Assembly: GCF_003583925.1 (NCBI RefSeq) | Contig: NZ_QYCN01000011.1 | Coordinates: forward strand, 891-50,990 | Reading direction: 5' to 3' | From: Hymenobacter rubripertinctus | Lineage (GTDB): Bacteria; Bacteroidota; Bacteroidia; Cytophagales; Hymenobacteraceae | DNA: 50,100 nucleotides | Part shown: positions 41,438 to 50,038 of the stretch, in pieces | Layout of the letters: the number at the start of each line of letters is the position of its first letter | Numbering within the stretch: position 1 is the first letter of the stretch | Translations under genes and position numbers: made by a program | The notes under the pieces: model-generated | Database searches by the model: none | Told to the model about the DNA's origin: nothing | Seen by the model: the letters and a program-made list of their open reading frames with translations, nothing else

Positions 41438-42739
41438 CTACGCATCGGAACCGGGGTGTTCGAGGGCCCGTCGGGCGTTCACCAGCTCAGTTACATCGTA
41501 GGAAAAGTGCGAAATGCCCACGATCCGGCCCTTTTCGCGCAGGGGCTGGTAGGTCACGTTGAAGAACCGCTCCTCGCTTGCGCCGCTTACCGGATCGGTG
41601 GCGACAAAAGGCACTTCGGTGCCGTGGAATGGCTCGCCGGTCTGGTAGACGTGGTCGAGCAGGGCAATGAAGCCTTGGCTTTCGGCCTCCGGAATCACCT
41701 CCTTCACGGTGCGGCCCAGCAGCTCGCGACCCGGAAACAGCTGCTGGTAGAGCGGGTTGACGAACTCGTGGCGGTACTCGGGGCCGCGGGCAATGGAGAT
41801 GATGGCCGGGGCCTCCATGAACAGGTTGTAGAGCGTTTCGCGCTGGCGCTGGGCTTCGGCCTGGGCCTGGTAGGCCTGGTCGGAGAGGGCGGCCTGCTGC
41901 TCGTTGGCTTCGAGCAGCTCCTGCACCAGTAGTTTCTGGTCGTGGATGTCGGTGCCGGCACCCACCCACATCGTGAGCTGGCCGCGCTCGTCGTGGCGGG
42001 GCAGGCCGCGCATCAGCAGCCAGCGGTAGTGGCCGTCGTGGCGGCGCAGGCGGTATTCGATCTGAAACGGCTGGCCGGCGGCAATGGCTTCTTCCCACCG
42101 CCCCACCACCCGCTCCCGGTCGTCGGGGTGAACGGCCTGCTGCCAGCCTTTGTTGAGGCTCTGCTCCACCGGGCGGCCCGTAAACTCGAGCCAGCGGGGG
42201 TTGAAGTAGTCGCGTACCCCATCGGGCCGGGCGGTCCAGACCAGAATCGGCAACGATTCGAGCAGAAAGCGCATCCGGTTCTGGGTTTCGTTGAGGGCCT
42301 GCTGGGCTTCGGCGGCCCGCAGTGCCGCCTGATGGCGCTCGGTTACGTTGCGGGTGCGTTGCAGAATGAAGGCCAACTGGCCGGCCTCATTGAGAACCGG
42401 GAAGTGCGTGGCCTCCCAGTACATTTCCTCCAGTCCGCCGCCCTGCCCGGCCGGCCGCGCCAGATCGTAGCGGATCAGGGGCATGGTGTGGGGCTCCCGG
42501 TGCCGCCGCACATGCGCGTGCGACTCCCGTACAATACGGGCCGATTCTTCGTCGGCGGCCGGGTAGGCCTCGAAGAAGGGCTTGCCCACGGCCTCCGCCC
42601 GGGGCTTCATCGATGCGGCCACGTGGCTGTCGGTATTGTCCACGATGGTGGCCTCGGCATCGGGCGCAATCAGCAGGAAGTTATCGGGCAGCGACCGGAA
42701 CAGCTGGTGGTAATCGACCGGAAAAGCAGCGGAAGGCAT
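41438..42739 (-). CDS. Multi-PAS sensor protein without an output domain
   Basis: The 433-residue soluble protein has three PAS/PAC domains: about 8-130 (ILQRTRNVTERHQ end), about 155-270 (VHPDDRERVVGRWEE, ending WVGAGTDIHDQK) and about 305-420 (PAIISIARGPEY, ending ISHFSYDVTELV). A coiled coil joins the second and third. It ends 16 residues after the last PAC motif, where relatives continue into HisKA. There is no kinase, cyclase or DNA-binding domain. It may be a truncated kinase or a sensor acting on another protein; the following CZB-like gene is a candidate partner. Confidence 0.8.
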   Translation of the reverse strand: MPSAAFPVDYHQLFRSLPDNFLLIAPDAEATIVDNTDSHVAASMKPRAEAVGKPFFEAYPAADEESARIVRESHAHVRRHREPHTMPLIRYDLARPAGQGGGLEEMYWEATHFPVLNEAGQLAFILQRTRNVTERHQAALRAAEAQQALNETQNRMRFLLESLPILVWTARPDGVRDYFNPRWLEFTGRPVEQSLNKGWQQAVHPDDRERVVGRWEEAIAAGQPFQIEYRLRRHDGHYRWLLMRGLPRHDERGQLTMWVGAGTDIHDQKLLVQELLEANEQQAALSDQAYQAQAEAQRQRETLYNLFMEAPAIISIARGPEYRHEFVNPLYQQLFPGRELLGRTVKEVIPEAESQGFIALLDHVYQTGEPFHGTEVPFVATDPVSGASEERFFNVTYQPLREKGRIVGISHFSYDVTELVNARRALEHPGSDA

Positions 42740-42871
42740 AGGGCGGGGCGGATGAGGCAGGGCGGGAGAGCAGCGCGCCGGGCCGGCGCATACCCGGGGG
42801 CTGGCGAATATACACCCGGCCGGGCGCTTTCCTAAGCTTCGGGGGCGAATCCGGCAAAGAGTCCAACTGGT

Positions 42872-43321
42872 TCAGGCCCGCACCATATGCAGGTGCGCAA
42901 TATCGTCTTCGAGGTAGCCTTCGCCCACTTGTTGGAAACCGAAGCTTTCGTAGAAAGTCTGCAAATACAGCTGGGCCCCGATCTGGATGGGCTGGGGGCC
43001 AAACAGCCGCCCGATGGCGGCCAGCGACTCCCGCATCAGCTCGCGGCCCAGGCCGGTGCGCCGGTGCCGGGGGCTGCTCACCACCCGCCCGATGCTGGCT
43101 TCGGGGTAGGCCCCGCCGGGGCCGAACAGGCGGGCGTAGGCGGCCAGCGCGCCGCCGGGCGCGTGGCCCAGCAGGTGCCAGGCGGCCTGGTCGAGCCCGT
43201 CGATATCCTGAAAGGGGCAGGTTTGCTCCACCACGAATACTTCGGAGCGCAGCTGAAGCAGGGCGTAGAGCTCGGCGGTGGTCAGCTCGGCAAAAGGCTT
43301 GAGGGTCCAGGTCAGGGGCAT
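42872..43321 (-). CDS. ElaA-like GNAT N-acetyltransferase
   Basis: The 149-residue GNAT follows the ElaA pattern: LYALLQLRSEVFVVEQTCPFQDIDGLD near the start, IGRVVSSPRHRRTGLGRELM (acetyl-CoA-binding RRTGLG), and the C-terminal AQLYLQTFYESFGFQQVGEGYLEDDI. ElaA relatives have no well-defined substrate. A TACCTTTG box ends four bases before the ATG, implying almost no leader. It appears to be a single gene. Confidence 0.85.
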   Translation of the reverse strand: MPLTWTLKPFAELTTAELYALLQLRSEVFVVEQTCPFQDIDGLDQAAWHLLGHAPGGALAAYARLFGPGGAYPEASIGRVVSSPRHRRTGLGRELMRESLAAIGRLFGPQPIQIGAQLYLQTFYESFGFQQVGEGYLEDDIAHLHMVRA

Positions 43322-43325
43322 GGGG

Positions 43326-43333
43326 CAAAGGTA
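43326..43333 (-). promoter_or_regulatory. TACCTTTG box four bases before the ElaA-like gene
   Basis: On the minus strand TACCTTTG occupies 43333-43326 and the ATG starts at 43321. With a normal -7 position the transcript would begin at or within a few bases of the start codon, i.e. be leaderless or nearly so. Confidence 0.55.
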
Positions 43334-43548
43334 ACAGGGGCGGCGCGTCTATTTACCCCCAGTGCTGGAGTACTGGAAACCAATTTTCAAGGCTAGGGCG
43401 CAACCTGGGCTTATTGACAGCGGCGAACGGGGCTGCCCGCTGCCGCCGGGTATCTATCTATTTTTTTGGATATTCGCGGCAAGCCTACCGGCAGCTGGGG
43501 GAGACATACTTCTAACCCGCTCGCTCCGCCCGGCAAATCAGGGGTTGT

Positions 43549-45513
43549 ATGGCATTCAGGGGCCGTTTTGTAGGAGTCTGCGCGGGGTTGCTGCTGGCCG
43601 CCGCCGCCGCCGCCGTGGGCCAGGTGGCTCCCCACCGCTCTTCCGTCGACAGCCTCCAGCTGCTGCTCGCCCAGGCCCGCACCGACAGCAGCCGGGTGGA
43701 GTTGCTCTACCGCCTCAGCGACCAGTTCTGGGCCTCCGATACTGATTCGGCCGCCGTGTATGCCCGCCGCAGCCTGGCCCTGGCCCGGCGCACCGGCAAC
43801 CGCCGGGGCGAGGGCGCGGCCCTCAACCGCCTGGGCGCCGCCCTGCGCGAGAGCAACCTGGCCGAAGCCCTGCGCCTGTTTCAGCACTCGTTGCGCATCG
43901 GCCAGCAGCTGCGCGATACCAGCCTGCAAGCCCAGAACCTGCGCAGCATCGGCATCATCTACGTGTACCTGCGCGACCGGCAGGTGGGCCTGGCCTACTA
44001 CTTCCAGGCCCTGCGCCTCGACCGGCTGCTGCACGATGAGCGCCGGGAAGTGGTCGAGCTCAGCAACATCGGGCTGGCCTACGACCTCTACAACCAGCTC
44101 GACTCGGCCGCCTACTACCAGCAGCAGGCCTACGCGCTGGCCCAACGGCTGCCTTCGTCGACCAACTACATTTTGTACGGGCTGGGCAACGTGGCCCGCA
44201 AGCGCGGGCAGGTGCCGCTGGCCCGCACTTACTACCGGCGCAGCCTGGCCGAATCGGCGCGGCGCGGGCATCTGCGCAGCCTCAACTTCTCCTACCTGGG
44301 CCTGGCCGCCCTGCACCAGCAACTCGGCCAGCCCGATTCGGTGATTTACTACGCCCGCCTGGGCGTGCGGGCGGCGCAGGCCAACGGCTTTCTGCGGGGC
44401 GTGCTCAACGGCAGCGTGCTGCTCACCCGGGAATTCGCCCGGCGGGGCCGCCCCGACAGTGCCTTTTACTACCAAACCCTGCTGGTGGCCATGAAGGACA
44501 CGCTGTTTGGGCAGGAGAAGGTGATGCGCCTGCAAAGTGTGAACTACGAGGCCCGGCAGCTGGCCCAGCTGGCGGCCGCCACCGAGCGGGAACTCACCAG
44601 CCGCTACCAGACCTACGGGCTGCTGGCCGGCGTGGGCGGGCTGCTGCTGGTGCTGGCCCTGCTCGTGCGCCACGACCGCCAGCAGCAGCGCGCCAACGCG
44701 GCCCTGCAAGCCTCGCTGGCCGAGCTCCGGGAAGCCCAGCTCATGCTGGTGCAGCGCGAAAAAATGGCCTTCCTGGGCGAGATGACGGCCGGCGTGGCCC
44801 ACGAGCTCCAGAACCCGCTGGGCTTCGTGAAGCAGTTTGCGGCCGTGAGCGCCAACCTGGTCGACGAAATCAGCGGAGCCCAGCGCCTGGCCCGCGACGA
44901 GCACCTGGCGCACGACATCTATGAGGGGCTGAAGGAGAACCTGCGCGAAATCAGCCAGCACGGGCAGCGGGCCACGGCCATCATCAAGGGCATGCTCGAA
45001 CACGCCCGCACCGGCCAGTTGCCCCGCACGCCCACCGACCTCAACGCGCTGGCCCGCCACAACCTGCACCTGGCCGCCGAAGGCCTGCGCCACCAGTTTC
45101 CGGAGTTCGCGGCCACCCTGCGCCCGGCCCTGGCCCCCGAGTTGCCCGAGCTGCCCGTGGTGGCCGCCGACCTGGGCCGGGTGCTGCTCAACCTCTGCGC
45201 CAACGCCCTCTACGCCGTGCACCAGCGCCAGCGCACGGCCCCCGCCGGCTACGTGCCCACCGTGGAAATCGGGAGCCGGCCGCTACCCGGCGGTGGGGCC
45301 GAACTGTGGGTGCAGGACAACGGCGCGGGCATTCCGGCGGCCGTGCAGGCCCGCGTCTTCGAGCCCTTCTTCACCACCAAACCCCCCGGCGAAGGCACCG
45401 GCCTGGGCCTCTCGCTCTCCCACGACATTGTGGTGAACGGTCACCAGGGCACGCTGCGCGTGGAATCGGAGGAAGGCGCGGGCACCCGCTTCGTGCTCAC
45501 GCTGCCGGCCTGA
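43549..45513 (+). CDS. TPR-containing sensor histidine kinase
   Basis: The 654-residue protein has a signal peptide or first membrane segment (about 8-24), a periplasmic TPR array (about 45-320, with repeats such as AAVYARRSLALARRTGNRRG and LARTYYRRSLAESARRG), a membrane helix at about 357-373 and a cytoplasmic kinase. Phospho-acceptor His is H418 (TAGVAHELQNPLG). The HATPase part has LLNLCANALYAV, DNGAGIP, FEPFFTTKPPGEGTGLGLSLSHD. This TPR-kinase type is common in Bacteroidota. No response regulator is adjacent, so it is an orphan kinase. Confidence 0.88.
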   Translation: MAFRGRFVGVCAGLLLAAAAAAVGQVAPHRSSVDSLQLLLAQARTDSSRVELLYRLSDQFWASDTDSAAVYARRSLALARRTGNRRGEGAALNRLGAALRESNLAEALRLFQHSLRIGQQLRDTSLQAQNLRSIGIIYVYLRDRQVGLAYYFQALRLDRLLHDERREVVELSNIGLAYDLYNQLDSAAYYQQQAYALAQRLPSSTNYILYGLGNVARKRGQVPLARTYYRRSLAESARRGHLRSLNFSYLGLAALHQQLGQPDSVIYYARLGVRAAQANGFLRGVLNGSVLLTREFARRGRPDSAFYYQTLLVAMKDTLFGQEKVMRLQSVNYEARQLAQLAAATERELTSRYQTYGLLAGVGGLLLVLALLVRHDRQQQRANAALQASLAELREAQLMLVQREKMAFLGEMTAGVAHELQNPLGFVKQFAAVSANLVDEISGAQRLARDEHLAHDIYEGLKENLREISQHGQRATAIIKGMLEHARTGQLPRTPTDLNALARHNLHLAAEGLRHQFPEFAATLRPALAPELPELPVVAADLGRVLLNLCANALYAVHQRQRTAPAGYVPTVEIGSRPLPGGGAELWVQDNGAGIPAAVQARVFEPFFTTKPPGEGTGLGLSLSHDIVVNGHQGTLRVESEEGAGTRFVLTLPA

Positions 45514-45613
45514 GCAACCGGCCGAAGCCAGGTCGGCCCCAAACGCGCCCGAACAGCTGCCACAAAGCAGGGGAGGCAACCAGGTGGGACCAGGCGCGGG
45601 CCACCGCGCCCGG

Positions 45614-45736
45614 GTTGGAGAGAAACCGCAAAAAAAATGCGCATACCCTCCGGCGCTGGAGAGAAACCGCGAAAAAATTGTGCGTACCCTCCAGGGTTGG
45701 AGAGAAACCGCGAAAAAACTGCGCATACTCTCCACC
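45614..45736. repeat. Three tandem 41-bp repeats
   Basis: Units at 45614-45654, 45655-45695 and 45696-45736 share TGGAGAGAAACCGCGAAAAA in the first half and ACCCTCC or ACTCTCC near the end, so each can fold (GGAGAG with CTCTCC). They lie in the 402-base gap between the TPR kinase and the glycosidase-like gene. The rest of the gap (45514-45613 and 45737-45915) shows no gene or strong hairpin. Confidence 0.85.
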
Positions 45737-45915
45737 GTCGGCCGGCGGCTGGGGGAAGTGCGCCGCGACGGGTGCCGCCGAACGTGCGCCGCCACTTCCC
45801 GGCAACCCGCCAGGAGGTGGGAAATGGTCATCGGACCGGCTTTTTCGTTTGGCCAACAACTGCCCTGGCATGGAGGGCCGACCGACCACCCGCGCCAAAC
45901 CGCTAAAACCAATTT

Positions 45916-46653
45916 ATGTCATCGAAATATTTTGCCACGTGGGGGATTGGGGTGGCGGTCGTTGGGCTGGGGCTACTGGCGTGGAAGCAGGCGGCGGAAA
46001 GTGCGTCGGCGCAATTTGTGACCTATGCGGCCGACCCGCGCCGCCAGCACCTGCGCCTGTACTACCAGGACGATACCGGGGCGCGGCTGGGCAGCCTGGG
46101 CCAGCTGCGCGATTGGCTGGCGGGGCGGGGCCGCCGGCTGGTGTTTGCCTGCAACGGCGGCATGTACCGCCCCGACCACCGGCCCGTGGGCCTGTTTGTG
46201 GCCAACGGCCGGACGCTTGCGCCCCTGGATACCGGGCGGGGCGCGGGCAACTTCTACCTGCCGCCCAACGGCGTGTTCTACCTCACGGCCGCCCGCCGCG
46301 CCGGCATCAGTACCACCGCCGCGTTTGCTGGGGTAGGGCCGGTGCAGTTCGCCACCCAATCGGGGCCGCTGCTGGTGGTAGGTGGGCGGCTGAACCCGGT
46401 GTTTCGGGCGGGTTCGGCCAACGTGCAGGTGCGCAACGGCGTGGGCCTGCTGCCCGATGGGCGGGTGCTGCTGGTGATGTCGCGCCGGAAGGTGAACTTC
46501 TACGATTTCGCCCGCTACTTCCAGCAACGTGGCTGCCGGGCGGCGCTCTACCTCGATGGGTTCGTGTCGCGCACCTACTGGCCGGCCGGCGGCAGCGCCC
46601 AAACCGACGGCGACTTTGGGGTGATGCTGGGCGTGACGGAGCGGGTGGAGTGA
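45916..46653 (+). CDS. Phosphodiester glycosidase (NAGPA)-like secreted protein
   Basis: The 245-residue protein has an N-terminal hydrophobic segment (about 8-22, signal or anchor). The domain typical of N-acetylglucosamine-1-phosphodiester alpha-N-acetylglucosaminidase follows: FACNGGMYRPDHRPVGLFVANG, then FYLPPNGVFYL, VQFATQSGPLLV, and ALYLDGFVSRTYWP. Relatives (YigE/DUF2233) are thought to cleave phosphodiester-linked sugars in the envelope; the substrate is unknown. It seems to be a single gene ending at a 48-bp inverted repeat. Confidence 0.85.
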   Translation: MSSKYFATWGIGVAVVGLGLLAWKQAAESASAQFVTYAADPRRQHLRLYYQDDTGARLGSLGQLRDWLAGRGRRLVFACNGGMYRPDHRPVGLFVANGRTLAPLDTGRGAGNFYLPPNGVFYLTAARRAGISTTAAFAGVGPVQFATQSGPLLVVGGRLNPVFRAGSANVQVRNGVGLLPDGRVLLVMSRRKVNFYDFARYFQQRGCRAALYLDGFVSRTYWPAGGSAQTDGDFGVMLGVTERVE

Positions 46654-46657
46654 GCTT

Positions 46658-46787
46658 GGTAGTAAAAGCACTGTCATCCTGAGCGGAGCGAAGGATCTTA
46701 TCACGCTGGAACGAGTCATATCAATGGGTATCGTGCTAACGTGACAAGATCCTTCGCTCCGCTCAGGATGACAGTGCCTTTACCACC
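46658..46787. repeat. 48-bp inverted repeat (45/48) after the glycosidase gene
   Basis: The arms at 46658-46705 and 46740-46787 have three mismatches and contain GTCATCCTGAGCGGAGCGAA, the same core as the repeat at 25742-25860. Likely a terminator. Confidence 0.8.
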
Positions 46788-46803
46788 AACCGACCACTCC
46801 CCA

Positions 46804-46850
46804 ACGCTTCATCCGCCTGATCCGACGCTTCGGTAACGGCAAGTTTCAGC
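46804..46850 (+). promoter_or_regulatory. 47-bp element upstream of the TonB-dependent receptor gene
   Basis: This stretch, including TCCGACGCTTCGGTAACGGC, is repeated with 44 of 47 matches at 49135-49181, upstream of the next gene. A CACTTTTG box (46867-46874), a weak TAnnTTTG match, follows 16 bases later. It may be a shared regulator site. Confidence 0.6.
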
Positions 46851-46896
46851 GGCCCCGGCGGCGGCGCACTTTTGGGCAACCTTCACTGCCACCGCC

Positions 46897-49098
46897 ATGA
46901 AACGCCTGCTTCTCCTGCTCCCGCCGCTGCTGCTGTTGGCCCTCACCAGCCGCGCCCAAACTACTCTGCGCGGTACCGTGCGCGACGCGGCCGGCCAGCC
47001 CCTGCCGGGCGTGAACGTGTTTGTGCGCGGCACCTTCGATGGCACCAGCACCGATTCGGTGGGGCGGTTCGGGTTTGAAACCGGGGCCGCCGCCGGCCGC
47101 TACGTGGTGCAGGCGAGTCTGCTGGGCTTTATTACCAGTGAGCAGCCGCTGACGCTGCCCGCCCCGGCCGCGCCGCTCAGCTTCGTGCTCAAAGCCACGC
47201 CCCACGCCCTGGGCTCGGTCGTGATTACGGCCGGGGCCTTCGAGGCCAGCGACGAGCACCGCAGCGCCGCCCTCACCACCCGCGACATCCAGACCACCGC
47301 CGGGGCGCTGGCCGACGTGGCGGCGGCCTTTAACACGCTGCCCGGCACCACCCGCGTGGGCGAGGACGGCATGCTGTTCGTGCGGGGCGGGGCCGCCTCG
47401 GAAACCAAAACCTATCTTGATGGGCTGCCCGTGCAGAACCCGTATAATGCCACGGTGGCGGCCGTGCCGGCCCGGGGGCGGTTTTCGCCCTCGCTGTTCA
47501 AGGGCACCGTCTTCAGCACCGGCGGCTACTCGGCCCTCTACGGGCAGGCGCTGTCGGGCGTGCTGCTGCTGAACTCCACCGACCTGGCCCCCGAAACCCA
47601 GACCGGCCTTTCGGCTACTTCCGTGTTCCTGGGGGCCTCGCGCACCCGGCGCTGGGAGCGCACTTCGCTGGCCCTCACCACCGACTACACCAATCTGACG
47701 CCCTACACCGGCCTGCTGCCCCAGAACGTGCGCTGGGACCAGGCCCCGCGCGGCCTCAGCTCGTCGGTGGCCCTGCACCACCGCACCAGCCAGGCGGGCA
47801 TGCTGAAAATGTACGGCACCTGGAACAGCCAGCAGCTGCAAATCGGGCAGCCCAGCCCCGAGCCGGCCGGCCGCCAGACGGTAGGGCTGCGCAGCGCCAA
47901 CGCCTACCTCAACACCACCTTCCGCAGCCCGTTGCGCCGGGGCTGGAGCCTGCAAAGCGGCCTGGCCCTGAGCCGCGACGACCAGCACCTGCGGCCCGAC
48001 TCCCTGCGCCTGCGCACCCTGGAGCAGGCCCTGACGGGCCGGGTGGTGCTCATCAACGATTCGGCCAATGCCCGCTTCAACGTGAAAGTCGGGGCCGAGG
48101 GGCTGGTGCAGCAGGTGGGCCAGGTGGTGCAGCCCAACGCCGCCGCGCCCACGGTGTACCGGCCGGAGTTTCGGGAAAAGCGGCTGGCGGGGTTCGTGGA
48201 GAGTGATTTTCAGCTGACGGACCGGCTGGCGGGCCGGGTGGGCGGGCGCACCGAATACTCGGCGCTGCTGGGCCGCTGGAATGCCGCGCCCCGGCTGGCG
48301 CTGGCCTACCAGACCACCGCCAACAGCTCCGTTTCGGCGGCCTACGGCCACTTCTACCAGACGCCCGACAACGCCCTGCTGCTGGTGGCCGCGCCCCGGC
48401 TGCGCTTCGAGCAGGCCACCCACGCGGTGCTCACCTACCAGTATGCCCGCGCCGGCCGGTTGCTGCAAGCCGAAGCCTACCACAAAACCTACACCCAGCT
48501 CGTGCGCTACGACGGCCGCAACCCGCGCGACCCGCGCACCTACGACAACGGCGGCACCGGCTACGCCCGCGGCTTCGACTTGCTCTGGCGCGACCGGAAA
48601 ACCATCAAATACCTGGAATACTACCTCAGCTACGGCTTCCTGGACACCAAGCGCCAGTACCGCCAGGACCCGGTTTCGGCGGTGCCCACTTTCGCGGCCC
48701 GCCACAGCGTGTCGGTGGTTGCCAAGTACTGGGTGCCGGCCCTGCACACCCAGTTCGGGGCCACGGCCAGCTACGGCAGCCCCCGCCGCTACCACGACCT
48801 CAACCAGGCCGAGCCGGGCTACAACCAGGGCCGCCTGCCCACCTACCAGGACCTGAGCCTGAACGCCAGCTACCTCACCCACCTGTTCGGCCAGTTCACC
48901 ATCGTGCACCTGGCCGTGAACAACGTGCTGGCCCGCCCCAACGTGTTCGGCTACCGCTACGCCCAGCAGCCCGCCGCCGCCACCGGCCTCTACAACCGCG
49001 TCGCCGTCACGCCTACCGCCCCGCGCATGGTCTTTCTGGGCGTGTTCATCTCCATCAACAAGCAGACGCCCGGCAACGTGAACGAGCGGCCGGAATGA
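46897..49098 (+). CDS. TonB-dependent outer membrane receptor with CarboxypepD_reg-like domain
   Basis: The 733-residue protein starts with a signal peptide (MKRLLLLLPPLLLLALTSRA). Residues about 21-105 form a carboxypeptidase-regulatory-like beta domain (LRGTVRDAAGQPLPGVNVFVRG). A plug domain follows (about 115-230, with MLFVRGGAASETKTYLDGLP and STGGYSALYGQALSGV), then a beta barrel ending in an aromatic-containing strand. It should import a ligand with energy from TonB-ExbBD; the ligand is not evident and no SusD partner is adjacent. It shares an upstream 47-bp element with the next gene. Confidence 0.9.
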   Translation: MKRLLLLLPPLLLLALTSRAQTTLRGTVRDAAGQPLPGVNVFVRGTFDGTSTDSVGRFGFETGAAAGRYVVQASLLGFITSEQPLTLPAPAAPLSFVLKATPHALGSVVITAGAFEASDEHRSAALTTRDIQTTAGALADVAAAFNTLPGTTRVGEDGMLFVRGGAASETKTYLDGLPVQNPYNATVAAVPARGRFSPSLFKGTVFSTGGYSALYGQALSGVLLLNSTDLAPETQTGLSATSVFLGASRTRRWERTSLALTTDYTNLTPYTGLLPQNVRWDQAPRGLSSSVALHHRTSQAGMLKMYGTWNSQQLQIGQPSPEPAGRQTVGLRSANAYLNTTFRSPLRRGWSLQSGLALSRDDQHLRPDSLRLRTLEQALTGRVVLINDSANARFNVKVGAEGLVQQVGQVVQPNAAAPTVYRPEFREKRLAGFVESDFQLTDRLAGRVGGRTEYSALLGRWNAAPRLALAYQTTANSSVSAAYGHFYQTPDNALLLVAAPRLRFEQATHAVLTYQYARAGRLLQAEAYHKTYTQLVRYDGRNPRDPRTYDNGGTGYARGFDLLWRDRKTIKYLEYYLSYGFLDTKRQYRQDPVSAVPTFAARHSVSVVAKYWVPALHTQFGATASYGSPRRYHDLNQAEPGYNQGRLPTYQDLSLNASYLTHLFGQFTIVHLAVNNVLARPNVFGYRYAQQPAAATGLYNRVAVTPTAPRMVFLGVFISINKQTPGNVNERPE

Positions 49099-49134
49099 CG
49101 CTCTCTCCGACCACTGACCACTGGCAACTCAATG

Positions 49135-49181
49135 ACGCTTCATCCGCTTTATCCGACGCTTCGGTAACGGCGAGTTTCAGC
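49135..49181 (+). promoter_or_regulatory. Second copy of the 47-bp upstream element
   Basis: It matches 46804-46850 at 44 of 47 positions and lies upstream of the secreted protein gene. A CACCTTTG box (49198-49205) follows 16 bases later, the same spacing as at the receptor gene. Confidence 0.6.
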
Positions 49182-49235
49182 CCCGTTTTTGGTCGTGCAC
49201 CTTTGAATCATCCATCACCACAAACCCCTTTTCTG

Positions 49236-49949
49236 ATGAAAACGACCCTGCTCACCCTCGCCCTGGCCGCCGCCGCCTTCACCGCTTCGGCCCAGCAACC
49301 GGCGGCCCAACCTGCTGCTACTGCGACCACCACGGCTGCTACTGCTGCCCCCACCGATGCGTACACCGCGCTTATGGCCGGGGCCATTGCCGAGTTGATG
49401 AGCACCGGCGACCCGGCCGTGCTGCGGGCCAGCGCCGCCAAAATGGAGCGCGCCGCTTCCGTGAAACCCCAGGACTGGCTGCCGCGCTACTACCAGGCCT
49501 ACGCCCTGCTCATCAACGTGTTTCAGAGCAAGGAAGACGGCGACGCCAAGGACCAGACCCTCGACCAGGCCGAGGCGGCCCTGGCCCAGGCCCGTAAGCT
49601 GGGCGGCGACGAAGCGGAGCTGCTCGTGTTGCAGGCCTACGTGTACCAGGCCCGGCTGGGCATTTCGCCCATGCTACGTTCCATGAAGTACTCGGGAATG
49701 GTGAACGAGGCCGTGGCGAAGGCCAAGGCGCTGAACCCGGCCAACCCCCGCGCCTACCTCGTGCAGGCCAACAACGTGTACTATACGCCCGTCATGTTCG
49801 GGGGCGGGGCTGAGGTGGCCAAGCCGCTCTACCAGGAAGCCAAAGCCCGCTACGCCGCCTTCAAACCGGCCTCCAGTCTGGCTCCCAACTGGGGCCAGTG
49901 GCAGCTCAACGGCCGCCTGAAAGCCTACGAAACGGCCGCCGCCAAGTAG
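49236..49949 (+). CDS. Secreted TPR-like protein
   Basis: The 237-residue protein has a signal peptide (MKTTLLTLALAAAAFTASAQ), a low-complexity Ala/Thr/Gln linker to about residue 43 and a helical domain with TPR-like repeats (ASVKPQDWLPRYYQAYALL, AEAALAQARKLGGDEAELLV and AKALNPANPRAYLVQANNVY). It should act in the periplasm or be exported. The shared upstream element links it to the receptor gene. The ATG at 49236 is chosen because it gives the signal peptide; an in-frame start at 49095 would not. Confidence 0.82.
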   Translation: MKTTLLTLALAAAAFTASAQQPAAQPAATATTTAATAAPTDAYTALMAGAIAELMSTGDPAVLRASAAKMERAASVKPQDWLPRYYQAYALLINVFQSKEDGDAKDQTLDQAEAALAQARKLGGDEAELLVLQAYVYQARLGISPMLRSMKYSGMVNEAVAKAKALNPANPRAYLVQANNVYYTPVMFGGGAEVAKPLYQEAKARYAAFKPASSLAPNWGQWQLNGRLKAYETAAAK

Positions 49950-50038
49950 GGCGTTACGGCCCTCCTGCGCCGTGTATCCGTTTCAGAAAAGCTACCTTTC
50001 CCTCTTCCGCATTGGCGCCCGGTTCGGGCCTATTCCCC

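Noticed and set aside
43411..45222. 603-codon minus-strand frame
   Set aside because: Antisense to the TPR kinase with low-complexity translation; the plus strand carries clear kinase motifs.
45614..45736. Possible CRISPR array
   Set aside because: The three units are contiguous without spacers and no cas genes are present.
46846..48909. 687-codon minus-strand frame
   Set aside because: It is antisense to the TonB-dependent receptor; long antisense frames are expected in such GC-rich coding DNA, and the translation is low-complexity Gly/Ala/Val/Gln.
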